A DNA stretch of 64,000 nt from Streptomyces capillispiralis (GCF_007829875.1 NZ_VIWV01000001.1:1612001-1676000); one strand, 5' to 3'; shown: positions 42,595 to 51,417, counted from the first letter of the stretch. Numbers and translations are program-made. Notes: a model not told the origin generated them from the letters alone.

Positions 42595-43695
42595 GTGTCG
42601 TCCTCCTCCGCCGCCTCCCGTCCCGGTCCCCCGGCCGACGTGGCCCCGCTGTCCCTGTGCGCCCGCGAGCCGCACGTCCCCGCGGACCGGCTCGTCGCCG
42701 AGATGGTGCCGCCGCCGCGGTTCGACTCGGTCCGCTTCAGCACGTACATACCGGACCCCGGTCAGCCGAGCCAGACCGAGGCCGTGCGGGTCCTGGAGGG
42801 CTTCGCGGCGGGCCTCGACGGGGCGGCGGCCGGCTCCGGCCGGCGCGGGCTGTTCGGCTTCGGCAGGGCGCCGAAGAAGGCACCGGCCGGTCCGCGCGGC
42901 GTCTACCTCGACGGCGGCTACGGCGTCGGCAAGACCCATCTGCTGGCCTCCCTGTGGCACGCCACCCCGGCCGAGCCCGCGCTCAAGGCGTTCGGCACCT
43001 TCGTGGAGCTGACCAACCTGGTCGGCGCCCTCGGCTTCCAGCAGACGGTGAGGACCCTCTCCGGGCACCGGCTGCTGTGCATCGACGAGTTCGAACTGGA
43101 CGACCCGGGTGACACCGTGCTCGTCTCCACCCTGCTCGGCAAGCTGGTCGAGGCGGGCGTCGCGCTCGCCGCCACCTCGAACACACTGCCGGGCAAGCTC
43201 GGCGAGGGGCGGTTCGCGGCGGCGGACTTCCTGCGGGAGATCCAGGGCCTGTCGGCCCACTTCCGCGCCCTGCGCATCGACGGCGAGGACTACCGCCACC
43301 GGGGGCTGCCCGAGGCGCCGCCGCCCCACTCCGACGAGCTGGTGACCAGGACCGCGCACACCGTCGAGGGCGCCTCGCTGGACGCCTTCCCCGACCTGCT
43401 GGACCACCTCGCGAAGGTGCACCCCAGCCGCTACGGCGCGCTCACCGACGGGCTGCGCGCGGTGTGCCTCACCGGTGTGCGGCCGGTGCCGGACCAGTCG
43501 ACCGCGCTCCGGCTGGTCGTGCTCGCGGACCGGCTCTACGACCGCGAGGTGCCCGTGCTCGCCTCGGGCCTGCCCTTCGACCGGCTGTTCAGCGAGGAGA
43601 TGCTGACGGGCGGCTACCGCAAGAAGTACTTCCGGGCGATCTCGCGCCTCACCGCGCTGGCCCGGGACGCGGGACGGCTCGCCGAAGCCGTGTGA
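42595..43695 (+). CDS. zapE: ZapE/AFG1-like ATPase
   Basis: 366 residues from GTG. It is an AFG1-type AAA ATPase: GVYLDGGYGVGKTHLLASLWH (Walker A), RLLCIDEFELDDPGD (Walker B), the sensor region AATSNTLPGKLGEGRF, AADFLREIQGLSAHFRALRIDGEDYR and, near the end, LFSEEMLTGGYRKKYFRAISRL. In E. coli ZapE associates with the division ring under stress; in mitochondria AFG1 helps degrade respiratory subunits. The role in Streptomyces is not established. A TAGCAT hexamer lies 8 bases before the GTG. Confidence 0.93.
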   Translation: MSSSSAASRPGPPADVAPLSLCAREPHVPADRLVAEMVPPPRFDSVRFSTYIPDPGQPSQTEAVRVLEGFAAGLDGAAAGSGRRGLFGFGRAPKKAPAGPRGVYLDGGYGVGKTHLLASLWHATPAEPALKAFGTFVELTNLVGALGFQQTVRTLSGHRLLCIDEFELDDPGDTVLVSTLLGKLVEAGVALAATSNTLPGKLGEGRFAAADFLREIQGLSAHFRALRIDGEDYRHRGLPEAPPPHSDELVTRTAHTVEGASLDAFPDLLDHLAKVHPSRYGALTDGLRAVCLTGVRPVPDQSTALRLVVLADRLYDREVPVLASGLPFDRLFSEEMLTGGYRKKYFRAISRLTALARDAGRLAEAV

Positions 43696-43793
43696 CCCGG
43701 GTGGCCGTTACCCGATCCAACGCCCGTTGATCAAGGGCGGATTCACGCCAACACACCTCATCTTTTCAGGCTCTCTTCGCCTCGAAACACCGA

Positions 43794-43825
43794 GTTAACC
43801 CTGCAAAGGACTTTGCAGGGTTAAC
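43794..43825. promoter_or_regulatory. Perfect 32-base palindrome upstream of the carbonic anhydrase operon
   Basis: Arms GTTAACCCTGCAAAG and CTTTGCAGGGTTAAC pair perfectly over 15 bases around a central GA. It lies 264 bases before the carbonic anhydrase start and 99 bases after the ZapE-like stop. The arms are AT-rich at the ends and only moderately GC-rich in the middle, unlike the other terminators in the window. It could be an operator for a dimeric regulator or a terminator for the upstream gene. Confidence 0.6.
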
Positions 43826-43835
43826 GTGTTTCTTG

Positions 43836-43859
43836 ACCAACCATTGACCAATGGTTGGT
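43836..43859. promoter_or_regulatory. Second inverted repeat, ACCAACCATT/AATGGTTGGT
   Basis: Perfect 10-base arms are separated by a 4-base spacer (gacc). It lies 10 bases after the 32-base palindrome. TTGACCAA also occurs as a direct repeat at 43833 and (as TTGACCAA) at 43844. It is a probable regulatory site or part of a folded leader. Confidence 0.5.
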
Positions 43860-44088
43860 GTGCGGAAGAGGTGTGAACCGCCTTGAGGGGGACGCATGTT
43901 CCAAGGTCCGGCGACTGTGGCCACACCCTCGGCCCTTGCCGTCGCTTTACCTTCGCTTCACTTCCCCGCGCCCCCCGCAGTCTTCGCATCCGCGCATACG
44001 GCCCGTAAAGCATGGGCCAAGGGTCAGTGATACCCGCCCTGTCATGCCCGTCCGACGCGCCCCCACGCGCGCCAGGAGGAAACACCAC

Positions 44089-44670
44089 ATGCAGCCCCTC
44101 ATCGACAACGCCCGCACGTTCGGACAGCGCCCTGAGGAGTTCGCCCGCCTCGCCGAGGGACAATCCCCCGACGTCCTGTTCATCACCTGCTCCGACTCGC
44201 GGGTCGTACCGGCCCTGATCACGGGCGCCCGGCCCGGCGAGCTCTTCGAACTGCGCACCGCGGGCAACATCGTCCCGCCGTACGCCTCCGGGCGTCCCAC
44301 CGCCGAAGCGGCCACCGTCGAGTACGCCGTGGAGGTGCTCGGCGTGTCCGACATCGTGGTCTGCGGCCACTCCCACTGCGGCGCCATCGGCGCGCTGGTC
44401 CGCGGCGACGACCTCGACGCCGTACCGGCCGTGCGCGACTGGCTGGCGCACGCCGCGGACGAGCCCGCGTCCGCCGACGCGGCCGACCCGGCCTGCGCGG
44501 AGGCGGTGCAGCACCACGTGCTGGCCCAGCTGCTCCGGCTGCGCTCGTACCCCTGTGTCGAGCAACGGCTGGCCGCGGGCCGGCTCCGGCTGCACGGCTG
44601 GTACTACGAGGTGCACACCGGAGCCGTGCGCGAACACCGCGCCGGCACCGACGCGTTCGAGGCGCTGTGA
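44089..44670 (+). CDS. Beta-class carbonic anhydrase
   Basis: 193 residues from ATG with AGGAGG 9 bases upstream. Zinc ligands Cys34, His94 and Cys97 (ITCSDSRV, CGHSHCGA) and the Asp36-Arg38 dyad are intact, as are RTAGNIVPP and the C-terminal LRLHGWYYEVHTGAV. It interconverts CO2 and bicarbonate. It is translationally coupled (GTGA) to a SulP-family transporter, so the pair probably supplies or exports bicarbonate. Upstream in-frame sequence lacks conservation, so the ATG start is preferred. Confidence 0.96.
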   Translation: MQPLIDNARTFGQRPEEFARLAEGQSPDVLFITCSDSRVVPALITGARPGELFELRTAGNIVPPYASGRPTAEAATVEYAVEVLGVSDIVVCGHSHCGAIGALVRGDDLDAVPAVRDWLAHAADEPASADAADPACAEAVQHHVLAQLLRLRSYPCVEQRLAAGRLRLHGWYYEVHTGAVREHRAGTDAFEAL

Positions 44671-46178
44671 GCCCGGCCGTGACCAAGTTCCCCCACCTGC
44701 GGCAGGACTTCGCCGCCTCGCTCGTCGTGTTCCTCGTCGCGCTCCCGCTCTGCGTGGGCGTCGCCGTCGCCTCCGGTGTCCCGGCCGAACTCGGCCTGGT
44801 CACGGGCATCGTGGGCGGTCTGGTCACCGGAATGCTGCCGGGCAGCAGCCTCCAGGTGTCCGGGCCGGCCGCCGGACTGACCGTCCTGGTCTTCGAGGCG
44901 GTCGACACCTACGGACTGCCCGCCCTCGGCGTGATCGTGCTGGCCACCGGACTGCTCCAGCTGGCCATGGGCGCCCTGCGGCTCGGACGCTGGTTCCGCG
45001 CGATATCCCTGTCGGTCGTCGAGGGCATGCTGGCCGGTATCGGTCTGGTGCTCATCGCCGGCCAGCTGTACGCGGCGGCCGGACTGGAGGCCCCCAGTTC
45101 CGGTCTCGACAAGATCCTGGGGCTGCCCAGGGCCGCGGCCGACGCGCTCGGCAGCACCGAGGCGCTCGCCTCGCTCGCGGTCGGCGCGGGCACCGTCGTG
45201 GTGATGGTGCTGTGGCGCCGGATGCCCGGGCCGGCCGGGGCCGTGCCGGGCGCGCTCGCGGCGGTCCTGCTGGCGACGGCCGTCACCCTCGCGTTCGGCG
45301 TGCCCGTCGCGACGGTCGAGGTGCAGGGCCTGTTCGACGCCATCCAGCCGCCCGGCGGGGACGCCTTCGGCGAGCTGGCGGGCCTCGGCATCCTCGGCAC
45401 GATCGTCGCCTTCACCCTGATCGCCTCCGCCGAGAGCCTGTTCAGCGCCGCCGCGGTGGACCGCCTGCACGACGGTCCGCGCACCGAGTACAACAAGGAG
45501 CTCATGGCGCAGGGCGCGGGCAACACGGTCTGCGGGGTCCTCGGCGCGCTGCCGATGACCGCGGTCATCGTGCGCAGCTCGGCCAACGTCCAGGCGGGCG
45601 CCAGGACCAAGGCGTCCCGGGTGATGCACGGTGTGTGGCTGCTGCTCTTCGCCGCGCTGCTGCCGGCCGCGCTGGCACTGATCCCGCTGCCCGCGCTGGC
45701 CGGCATCCTGGTCCACGCGGGCTGGAAGCTGATCCCGTTCCGGGGCCTCGTCTCGCTGTGGCGGGGACACCGGGGCGAGGCGCTGATCCTGGTGGTCACC
45801 GCCGTGTCGATCGTCGCGGTGAACATGTTCGAGGGCGTGCTGATCGGTCTGGCCCTGTCGGTGGTGAAGACCGCCTGGGAGGCCTCGCAGGCCAAGCTGG
45901 AGGTCATAGACAAGGGCGCGGGCCCCATCCAGGTGTACCTGTCGGGCAACGCGACGTTCCTGCGGCTGCCGAAGATCCTCGACACGCTGGAGGCGCTGCC
46001 CCAGGACCGTCCCCTCGTCCTCGACCTCTCCGGTCTGCACCACCTGGACCACGCCTGCCACACGGCCCTGCGCAACTGGGCCGAACGGCACAGCGCGCCG
46101 GGCACGGAACCGGTGCGCTTCACCGAGCGCACGGGGGCGACGGCCCGGGAGGAGGACTCCCCGGTCGCCACGGGCTGA
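44667..46178 (+). CDS. SulP-family anion (probably bicarbonate) transporter
   Basis: 503 residues from GTG overlapping the carbonic anhydrase stop. It begins with the SulP start PHLRQDFAASLVVFLVALPLCVGVAVASGVPAELGLVTGIVGG, then the GSSLQVSGPAAGLT motif. About 12-14 helices continue to LIPLPALAGILVHAGWKLIPF, followed by a C-terminal STAS domain (about 400-503; YLSGNATFLRLPKIL, VLDLSGLHHLDHACHTAL). SulP proteins carry sulfate, bicarbonate or other anions. Operon pairing with carbonic anhydrase favours bicarbonate (BicA-like). Sulfate remains possible. Confidence 0.93.
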   Translation: MSPAVTKFPHLRQDFAASLVVFLVALPLCVGVAVASGVPAELGLVTGIVGGLVTGMLPGSSLQVSGPAAGLTVLVFEAVDTYGLPALGVIVLATGLLQLAMGALRLGRWFRAISLSVVEGMLAGIGLVLIAGQLYAAAGLEAPSSGLDKILGLPRAAADALGSTEALASLAVGAGTVVVMVLWRRMPGPAGAVPGALAAVLLATAVTLAFGVPVATVEVQGLFDAIQPPGGDAFGELAGLGILGTIVAFTLIASAESLFSAAAVDRLHDGPRTEYNKELMAQGAGNTVCGVLGALPMTAVIVRSSANVQAGARTKASRVMHGVWLLLFAALLPAALALIPLPALAGILVHAGWKLIPFRGLVSLWRGHRGEALILVVTAVSIVAVNMFEGVLIGLALSVVKTAWEASQAKLEVIDKGAGPIQVYLSGNATFLRLPKILDTLEALPQDRPLVLDLSGLHHLDHACHTALRNWAERHSAPGTEPVRFTERTGATAREEDSPVATG

Positions 46179-46194
46179 CCCCGCCCCGGTCCCC

Positions 46195-46235
46195 GGCCGC
46201 CCCGGCCGCACGTACGCCGTGCGGCCGGGGCGGCC
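46195..46235 (+). terminator. Strong terminator after the SulP gene
   Basis: A perfect 18-base stem (begins GGCCGCCCCGGCCGCACG, with its complement at 46218-46235) and a 5-base loop (TACGC) start 17 bases after the SulP stop. It is the longest perfect stem in the window. Confidence 0.88.
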
Positions 46236-46398
46236 CCGCGTACGGCGTACGGCGCACGCCCCGCAGGGCACAGGGCCTGGCGTCCCCGCCCCCGTCCCCG
46301 TCCCCGTCCCCGGCGCATGGCACCGCGCCGGACCGGGGGCCTATCGTGGCAGAAGCGGACGAAAGCGTACGCAGCGGACCTCTGGACGGGAGGCCGTC

Positions 46399-47223
46399 AT
46401 GCTCGAGGAGCTGCTCACCGCGGCCGTGTCGGTCGGCGCCGCGGGCACCGTGTATCTCGTCGCGGCGGCGCGGGTCGTCAAGCAGTACGAACGCGGGGTG
46501 GTCTTCCGGCTGGGCCGGCTGCACGGCGACGCGCGCCCGCCCGGGTTCACCCTCGTCGTGCCCGGTGTGGACCGGCTGCACAAGGTCAACCTGCAGATCG
46601 TCACCATGCCGGTGCCGGCCCAGGAGGGCATCACCCGGGACAACGTGACCGTGCGGGTCGACGCGGTGGTGTACTTCAAGGTCGTCGACGCTGCGGCGGC
46701 GATCGTCAACGTCGAGAGCTACCGGTTCGCGGTCTCGCAGATGGCGCAGACCTCGCTGCGGTCGATCATCGGCAAGAGCGACCTCGACGACCTGCTCTCC
46801 AACCGCGAGAAGCTGAACCAGGGCCTGGAGCTGATGATCGACAGCCCCGCGATCGGCTGGGGCGTGCAGATCGACCGGGTCGAGATCAAGGACGTCTCCC
46901 TGCCCGACACGATGAAGCGGTCCATGGCCCGCCAGGCCGAGGCCGACCGCGAGCGCCGGGCCCGCGTCATCAACGCCGACGCCGAGCTCCAGGCGTCGAG
47001 GAAGCTGGCCGAGGCCGCCCAGCAGATGGCCGAGACCCCCTCCGCGCTCCAACTGCGCCTGCTCCAGACCATCGTCGCGGTCGCCGCCGAGAAGAACTCC
47101 ACCCTCGTCCTGCCCTTCCCGGTGGAGCTGCTGCGCTTCCTCGAACGGGCCGCCCAGCAGACGCCCCACGAGCACGAGGTGGAAGCCCGCGGGGAGGCCG
47201 GGGGCCGCACCCCCGGCCCGTGA
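46399..47223 (+). CDS. SPFH/slipin (stomatin-like) membrane protein
   Basis: 274 residues from ATG, with GGGAGG 6 bases upstream. One N-terminal membrane helix is followed by the SPFH/band-7 domain: VKQYERGVVFRLGRLHG, PGFTLVVPGVDRLHKVNLQ, PAQEGITRDNVTVRVDAVVYFKVVD, TSLRSIIGKSDLDDLLSNREKLN. A coiled-coil tail is rich in Ala/Glu/Arg (MARQAEADRERRARVINADAELQASRKLAEA). Slipins form ring-like oligomers in membrane microdomains and often work with NfeD partners; none is adjacent here. Confidence 0.94.
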   Translation: MLEELLTAAVSVGAAGTVYLVAAARVVKQYERGVVFRLGRLHGDARPPGFTLVVPGVDRLHKVNLQIVTMPVPAQEGITRDNVTVRVDAVVYFKVVDAAAAIVNVESYRFAVSQMAQTSLRSIIGKSDLDDLLSNREKLNQGLELMIDSPAIGWGVQIDRVEIKDVSLPDTMKRSMARQAEADRERRARVINADAELQASRKLAEAAQQMAETPSALQLRLLQTIVAVAAEKNSTLVLPFPVELLRFLERAAQQTPHEHEVEARGEAGGRTPGP

Positions 47224-47312
47224 CACGAGCTACGCGCGTGGTTCCCGGGATCCGCCCCAGGTGATAGACACGGCTGGTCACAGTTCCTGTCCGCCAGCAG
47301 GAAGGTTTCCCC

Positions 47313-48707
47313 ATGTCAGAAACCGAGTCCGTCACCGGCTCTCCCACGACACGGCGTCACCTGCTCGCCCGGTCCGGTGCCGTGGGCATCGGCATCGCCT
47401 TCTCCGGCGCCCTCTCCGAACTCTTCACCGGCACCGCCGCCGCCCGGGACCTCGGCCACACCGGCTACGGCCCGCTGGTCCCCGACCCCGACGGGCTGCT
47501 CGACCTGCCCGAGGGGTTCCGCTACCGGGTGCTCTCCCGCGAGGGCGACCCCCTGCGCTCGGGCGAGGGCCCGGTCCCCTCCCACCACGACGGCATGGCC
47601 GCCTTCGCGGGCAGAGCGGGCCGCGTCCACCTGGTCCGCAACCACGAGAACCGCGCCACCGGCCGGGTCCCGGTCCCGGTGATCGACGGCCTGACCTACG
47701 ACCCGGCGGGCAAGGGCGGCTGCACCGCGCTGACCCTGGACCCCCGCGGCCGGGTGCTGTCGGAACGGGTGGCCGTCGCCGGTACGGCGGTGAACTGCGC
47801 GGGCGGTCCGACCCCCTGGAACACCTGGCTGACCTGCGAGGAGACCGAGGACAAGGCGGGCACCAACGGCTACACCAAGGACCACGGCTTCGTCTTCGAG
47901 GTCGACGGCGCCGACCCGCGCCGCACGGGTGCCGTACCGCTGACCGCGATGGGCCGCTTCCAGCACGAGGCGGTCGCCGTCGACCCGCAGCGGGGTGTCG
48001 TCTACGAGACCGAGGACGCCTTCGAACGGCCCTTCGGCCTGTTCTACCGCTTCCTGCCCGAGAAGCCGCTGGGCGGCACCGGTTCGCTGCGCGCGGGCGG
48101 CCGGCTCCAGGCGATGCGGGTGCCCGGGGTGCCCGACCTGTCGTCGATCCAGGAGACGGGCGCCCGCTTCGACGGCGTCGAGTGGGTGGACGTACCGGAC
48201 CCGCAGGCCGTCACCACCCCGATCCGGCACCAGGACTTCGGCCCGAGGGGCATCACCCACGCCCAGAAGCTGGAGGGCTGCTACTGGGGCGGCCGCTCGG
48301 TGTACTTCGTGTCGTCGTTCGCGCGCAGCGCGGAGGGCTCGGCGGGCGACCACTACGGGCAGATCTGGCGCTACGACCCGGACCGCCGCCGCCTCACCCT
48401 GGTGATCGTCTTCGGCCCGGACACCGACGTCCAGCTGCCCGGCGAGTCACCGGACAACATCTGCCTCGCGCCCGGCGGCGGCCTGATGGTCTGCGAGGAC
48501 GGCGGCGGCGCCCAGCACGTCTACGGCGTCACCCGGCGCGGCGAGGTCTACGCACTGGCCCGCAACCGCCAGAACACCGGGACCCCCGAGGAACCGGAGT
48601 ACGGCGAGTTCGCCGGCGTCACCTTCTCCCCGGACGGGCACACGATGTACGTCAACTGCTACGCGCCCGGCACGACCTTCGCCGTGACGGGGCCCTGGCG
48701 CGGGTAG
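47313..48707 (+). CDS. Tat-exported PhoX/DUF839 family protein (putative phosphatase)
   Basis: 464 residues from ATG. The twin-arginine signal TRRHLLARSGAVGIGIAFSGAL (Arg14-Arg15) is followed by a DUF839 beta-propeller. It contains SHHDGMAAFAG, LVRNHEN, CAGGPTPWNTWLTCEET, GRFQHEAVAVDPQRGVVYETED and PDNICLAPGGGLMVCEDG, residues that in PhoX coordinate Ca/Fe and phosphate. PhoX enzymes are extracytoplasmic alkaline phosphatases. Several members of this family have not been shown to be phosphatases. No clear PHO box was found upstream, so phosphate control is not supported. Confidence 0.88.
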   Translation: MSETESVTGSPTTRRHLLARSGAVGIGIAFSGALSELFTGTAAARDLGHTGYGPLVPDPDGLLDLPEGFRYRVLSREGDPLRSGEGPVPSHHDGMAAFAGRAGRVHLVRNHENRATGRVPVPVIDGLTYDPAGKGGCTALTLDPRGRVLSERVAVAGTAVNCAGGPTPWNTWLTCEETEDKAGTNGYTKDHGFVFEVDGADPRRTGAVPLTAMGRFQHEAVAVDPQRGVVYETEDAFERPFGLFYRFLPEKPLGGTGSLRAGGRLQAMRVPGVPDLSSIQETGARFDGVEWVDVPDPQAVTTPIRHQDFGPRGITHAQKLEGCYWGGRSVYFVSSFARSAEGSAGDHYGQIWRYDPDRRRLTLVIVFGPDTDVQLPGESPDNICLAPGGGLMVCEDGGGAQHVYGVTRRGEVYALARNRQNTGTPEEPEYGEFAGVTFSPDGHTMYVNCYAPGTTFAVTGPWRG

Positions 48708-48713
48708 CCGCCC

Positions 48714-48756
48714 GGCGGCCGGGGCGTGGGGCGAGCCGCCCTCCGTCCCGGCCGCC
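48714..48756. terminator. Bidirectional hairpin between PhoX-like and SRPBCC genes
   Basis: GGCGGCCGGG and CCCGGCCGCC form a 10-base stem with a 23-base loop in the 70-base gap between the two convergent genes. Confidence 0.55.
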
Positions 48757-48777
48757 GCGCGCCCCGCGCGGGCCGTC

Positions 48778-49263
48778 TCAGCCCGCCAGCAGGCCGTCCA
48801 TCTGCCCGACGGACTGGCTCAGACCCTCGACCATGCCCATCTCGGCCAGCCGCTCCATCTGCTCCCGGGTGTCGAAGGCGGACCGCAGCTCCATGCGCGT
48901 CCCGCCGTCGTGCTCGGTGAGCGTCATCCGTACCGCGGTGGTCGGCATCTCGGGGTCGGGCCTGCCCTCCTGGTCGGAGAAGCCGTCGGTGAACTCCAGG
49001 GTGGTCGGCGGCGTCACCGAGGAGACCCGCCACCAGCCGCCGAACTTCTCGCCCTCCGGTCCGGTCATGTAGTACCTCACGCCCCCACCGGGCGTCAGGT
49101 CGTGCTCCTCGATGGTCGCCGGGTAGCTCGGCGGACCCCACCAGCGCTCCAGCAGCCGCGGGTCGGCCCACAGCTGCCACACCCGCTCCACCGGGGCGGT
49201 GAAGTCGGCGACGACGGTGAGGGTGAGCGTGTCGACGTCCTTGTCCACACGGGTGACGGTCAT
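48778..49263 (-). CDS. SRPBCC/AHSA1-domain protein
   Basis: 161 residues. The START-like fold typical of Aha1 C-terminal homologues shows LTLTVVADFTAPVERVWQLWADPRLLERWWGPPSYPATIEEHDLTPGGGVRYYMTGPEG and later LTEHDGGTRMELRSAFDTREQMERLAEMGM. The fold holds a hydrophobic cavity; the ligand is unknown. The start overlaps the stop of an ArsR-type regulator gene (ATGA), a very common actinobacterial pair in which the regulator controls both genes. Confidence 0.93.
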   Translation of the reverse strand: MTVTRVDKDVDTLTLTVVADFTAPVERVWQLWADPRLLERWWGPPSYPATIEEHDLTPGGGVRYYMTGPEGEKFGGWWRVSSVTPPTTLEFTDGFSDQEGRPDPEMPTTAVRMTLTEHDGGTRMELRSAFDTREQMERLAEMGMVEGLSQSVGQMDGLLAG

Positions 49264-49688
49264 CTCTCCGGTCCTTTCCTGGGGTTGTCCTCGTCGTGCT
49301 CGTCGTGCTCGTCGTACTCGTTGTCCTCGGGGGCGGCGGGGGCGGCGTCACGGCCGGGGTCGTCCGCGAGCAGTCCGGACATCCGGTCCACCCGGGCCCG
49401 CCAGGCCGACTCGAGTTCGTCGAGGGCCCGCCGCGCGCGGCCCACCGCGTCGGGGTCGGTGCGCACGAGCTGCTCCCGTCCGCGTCGCTCCTTGGTGACC
49501 AGACCGGCCCGCTCCAGCACCGTGACGTGTTTCTGCACCGCGGCGAAGCTCATCGGGTACGCCGCGGCCAGACGTGACACGGACAGCTCACCCCGGACAC
49601 AGCGCCGGAGTATGTCGCGTCGCGTCGCGTCGGCCAGTGCGTGGAACAGCCGGTCCACGGTGTCGTCGGTCAGCTCATCTACAACCAT
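49260..49688 (-). CDS. ArsR-family transcriptional repressor
   Basis: 142 residues from ATG (MVVDELTDDTVDRLFHALADATRRDILRR). Winged-helix core: ELSVSRLAAAYPMSFAAVQKHVTVLERAGLVTKERRGREQLVRTD. No metal-binding Cys pairs are present, so it is the non-metal SdpR-like type that pairs with AHSA1-domain proteins. The C-terminus carries an odd acidic run (NEYDEHDEHDEDN). Its start codon lies inside a perfect palindrome that is almost certainly its own operator. Confidence 0.92.
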   Translation of the reverse strand: MVVDELTDDTVDRLFHALADATRRDILRRCVRGELSVSRLAAAYPMSFAAVQKHVTVLERAGLVTKERRGREQLVRTDPDAVGRARRALDELESAWRARVDRMSGLLADDPGRDAAPAAPEDNEYDEHDEHDEDNPRKGPER

Positions 49689-49697
49689 TTGGTTGTA
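49680..49697. promoter_or_regulatory. ArsR-type operator on the start codon
   Basis: TACAACCA-TT-TGGTTGTA is a perfect 18-base palindrome containing the ATG of the ArsR-family gene. ACAACC-type palindromes at this position are typical autoregulatory sites of ArsR/SRPBCC pairs. Confidence 0.82.
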
Positions 49698-49797
49698 CGT
49701 TATCCCCGCACCCCTCCTCCCGCAACTCCTCCCCGGGGCACGGCCCTGCCGTCCCCGTCGGCCACTGAACTCGGCACACCGGGGTACTCGGCCCCAC

Positions 49798-51320
49798 ATG
49801 ACGGAGAAGCAGCAGGTCAGCGGCTCGTACTGGCTCCAGAGCGCACCGGACGGCCGGCACGCCCCCCTGACCGACGACCTCGATGTCGACGTGGCCGTGA
49901 TCGGCGGGGGCATCGCCGGTCTGTGCACGGCTCGGGAGCTGGCCCGGGCCGGGAAGAGCGTGGCGGTGCTGGAGGCCGGGCGGATCGCGGCCGGCGTCAC
50001 CGGCCACACCACCGCCAAGATCACCGCCCTGCACACGCTGGTCTACGACAAGCTGCGCCGCACCCGGGGCAGCGAGGGCGCACGGCTGTACGCCCGTTCG
50101 CAGTCCGAGGCGATCGAGCACACCGCCGGGCTCGTGGCGGAGCTCGGCATCGACTGCGAGTGGGAGCACCGCAGCGCGTACACCTACGTCCGTGACCCGG
50201 GCCGGGCCGAGGAGCTGCGCGCGGAGGCGCGGGCCGCGCGGGAGGCGGGCCTGCCGGCCTCCTTCGTCACGGAGACCGGGCTGCCGTTCCCGGTGGCGGG
50301 CGCCGTGCGGATGACGGACCAGGCCCAGTTCCATCCGCGCAAGACCTGCTGGCCCTCGCCGGCGATCTGGTCGCGCGGGGAGGCCGCGTCCACGAGGACA
50401 CCACCGTCCTGGGCCTGGAGGAGGGCACGCCCTGCCGCCTGTCGACGTCGACCGGCGCCACGGTGACGGCCCGCGACGTGGTGGTCGCCACCCACTACCC
50501 GGTCTTCGACCGGGCGCTGCTGTTCACGCGTCTCTCCCCGCGCCGCGAGCTGGTCGTCGCCGGGCCGGTCCCCGCCGGTCTGGACCCGGACGGCATGTAC
50601 ATCACGCCCGAGGAGGACACCCGCTCGGTCCGCACCGCCCCCTACGGCGAGGACGGCACCCGGCGCCTGCTGGTGATCACCGGCGAGCACTTCACTCCGG
50701 GCACCGGCGACACCCGGGCGCGCTTCGACCGCCTCGCCGCCTGGGCGCGCCGGCACTTCCCCGACGTGGAGCTCACCCACCGCTGGGCCACCCAGGACAA
50801 CGATCCCACCGACACCGTGCCGCTGGTCGGCCCGCTGCACCCGGGCGCCAAGCACACCTACGTCGCCACCGGTTTCGGCGGCTGGGGGATGAGCGGCGGC
50901 ATGATGGCGGGCCGGCTGCTCACCGCGCAGATCACCGGCGAGGAGTGCGCCTGGAGCGGGCTGTACGACCCGCGCCGGCTGGCGCCCGCCGTCCGGGAGG
51001 CGCCGTCCTTCCTCAAGCACCAGGCGCAGGTGGCCAAGCACTTCGTCGGTGACCGGCTGCGCCCCTCGCCGCCGGTGGAGGCCCTGCCGCCGGGCGAGGG
51101 CGCCGTGGTCCGGGCCGGCGGCGGCCGGCTCGCGGTCTACCGCGACGAGGACGGCACCCTGCACGCGGTCTCCCCCCGCTGCACCCACATGGGCTGCCTG
51201 GTCGACTTCAACTCCGCCGAACGGGCCTGGGAGTGCCCCTGCCACGGCTCCCGCTTCGACACGGACGGCAAGGTCATCCAGGGCCCGGCGACGCAGCCCC
51301 TGGAGCGGCGCCACCTCTGA
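49798..51320 (+). pseudogene. Frameshifted FAD-dependent oxidoreductase with C-terminal Rieske domain
   Basis: The reading frame starts at ATG 49798 (MTEKQQVSGSYWLQSAPDG) with a DAO-type FAD site (VAVIGGGIAGLCTARELARAG). Near 50343 the frame changes: CGCAAG is followed by ACCTGCTGG where CGCAAG-TAC-CTG-CTG would keep the frame. A single missing base therefore separates the first 182 codons from the rest. The downstream frame runs from LLALAGDLVARGGRVHEDTTVLGLEEG to the end and ends in a Rieske 2Fe-2S domain (CTHMGC, then CPCHGSRF). With one base restored it would be 507 residues. It could be a real inactivating mutation or a sequencing error; both halves otherwise look undamaged. Confidence 0.85.
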
Positions 51321-51417
51321 GGCACGGGCGGGCGCACCGGCGCCCGCCCGGGTGACACCCGGCCGCCACCGGCCCGTAACCGGATCAATCACATGATCCG
51401 ACTCATATCGTCATACG

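Larger units (their letters stand above)
43696..44088. other. 393-base intergenic region rich in palindromes, no gene
   Basis: No open frame here has coding character. It contains two strong inverted repeats (43794-43825 and 43836-43859, listed separately) and unusually AT-rich sequence. It ends with a good ribosome-binding site, AGGAGG, 9 bases before the carbonic anhydrase ATG. It should hold the promoter and control sites of the carbonic anhydrase/SulP operon. Confidence 0.7.

Noticed and set aside
47224..47312. Possible PHO box before the PhoX-like gene (GGTCACAGTTCCTGTCCGCC)
   Set aside because: The two 11-base units match the GTTCACC-type consensus poorly and no third unit is present.
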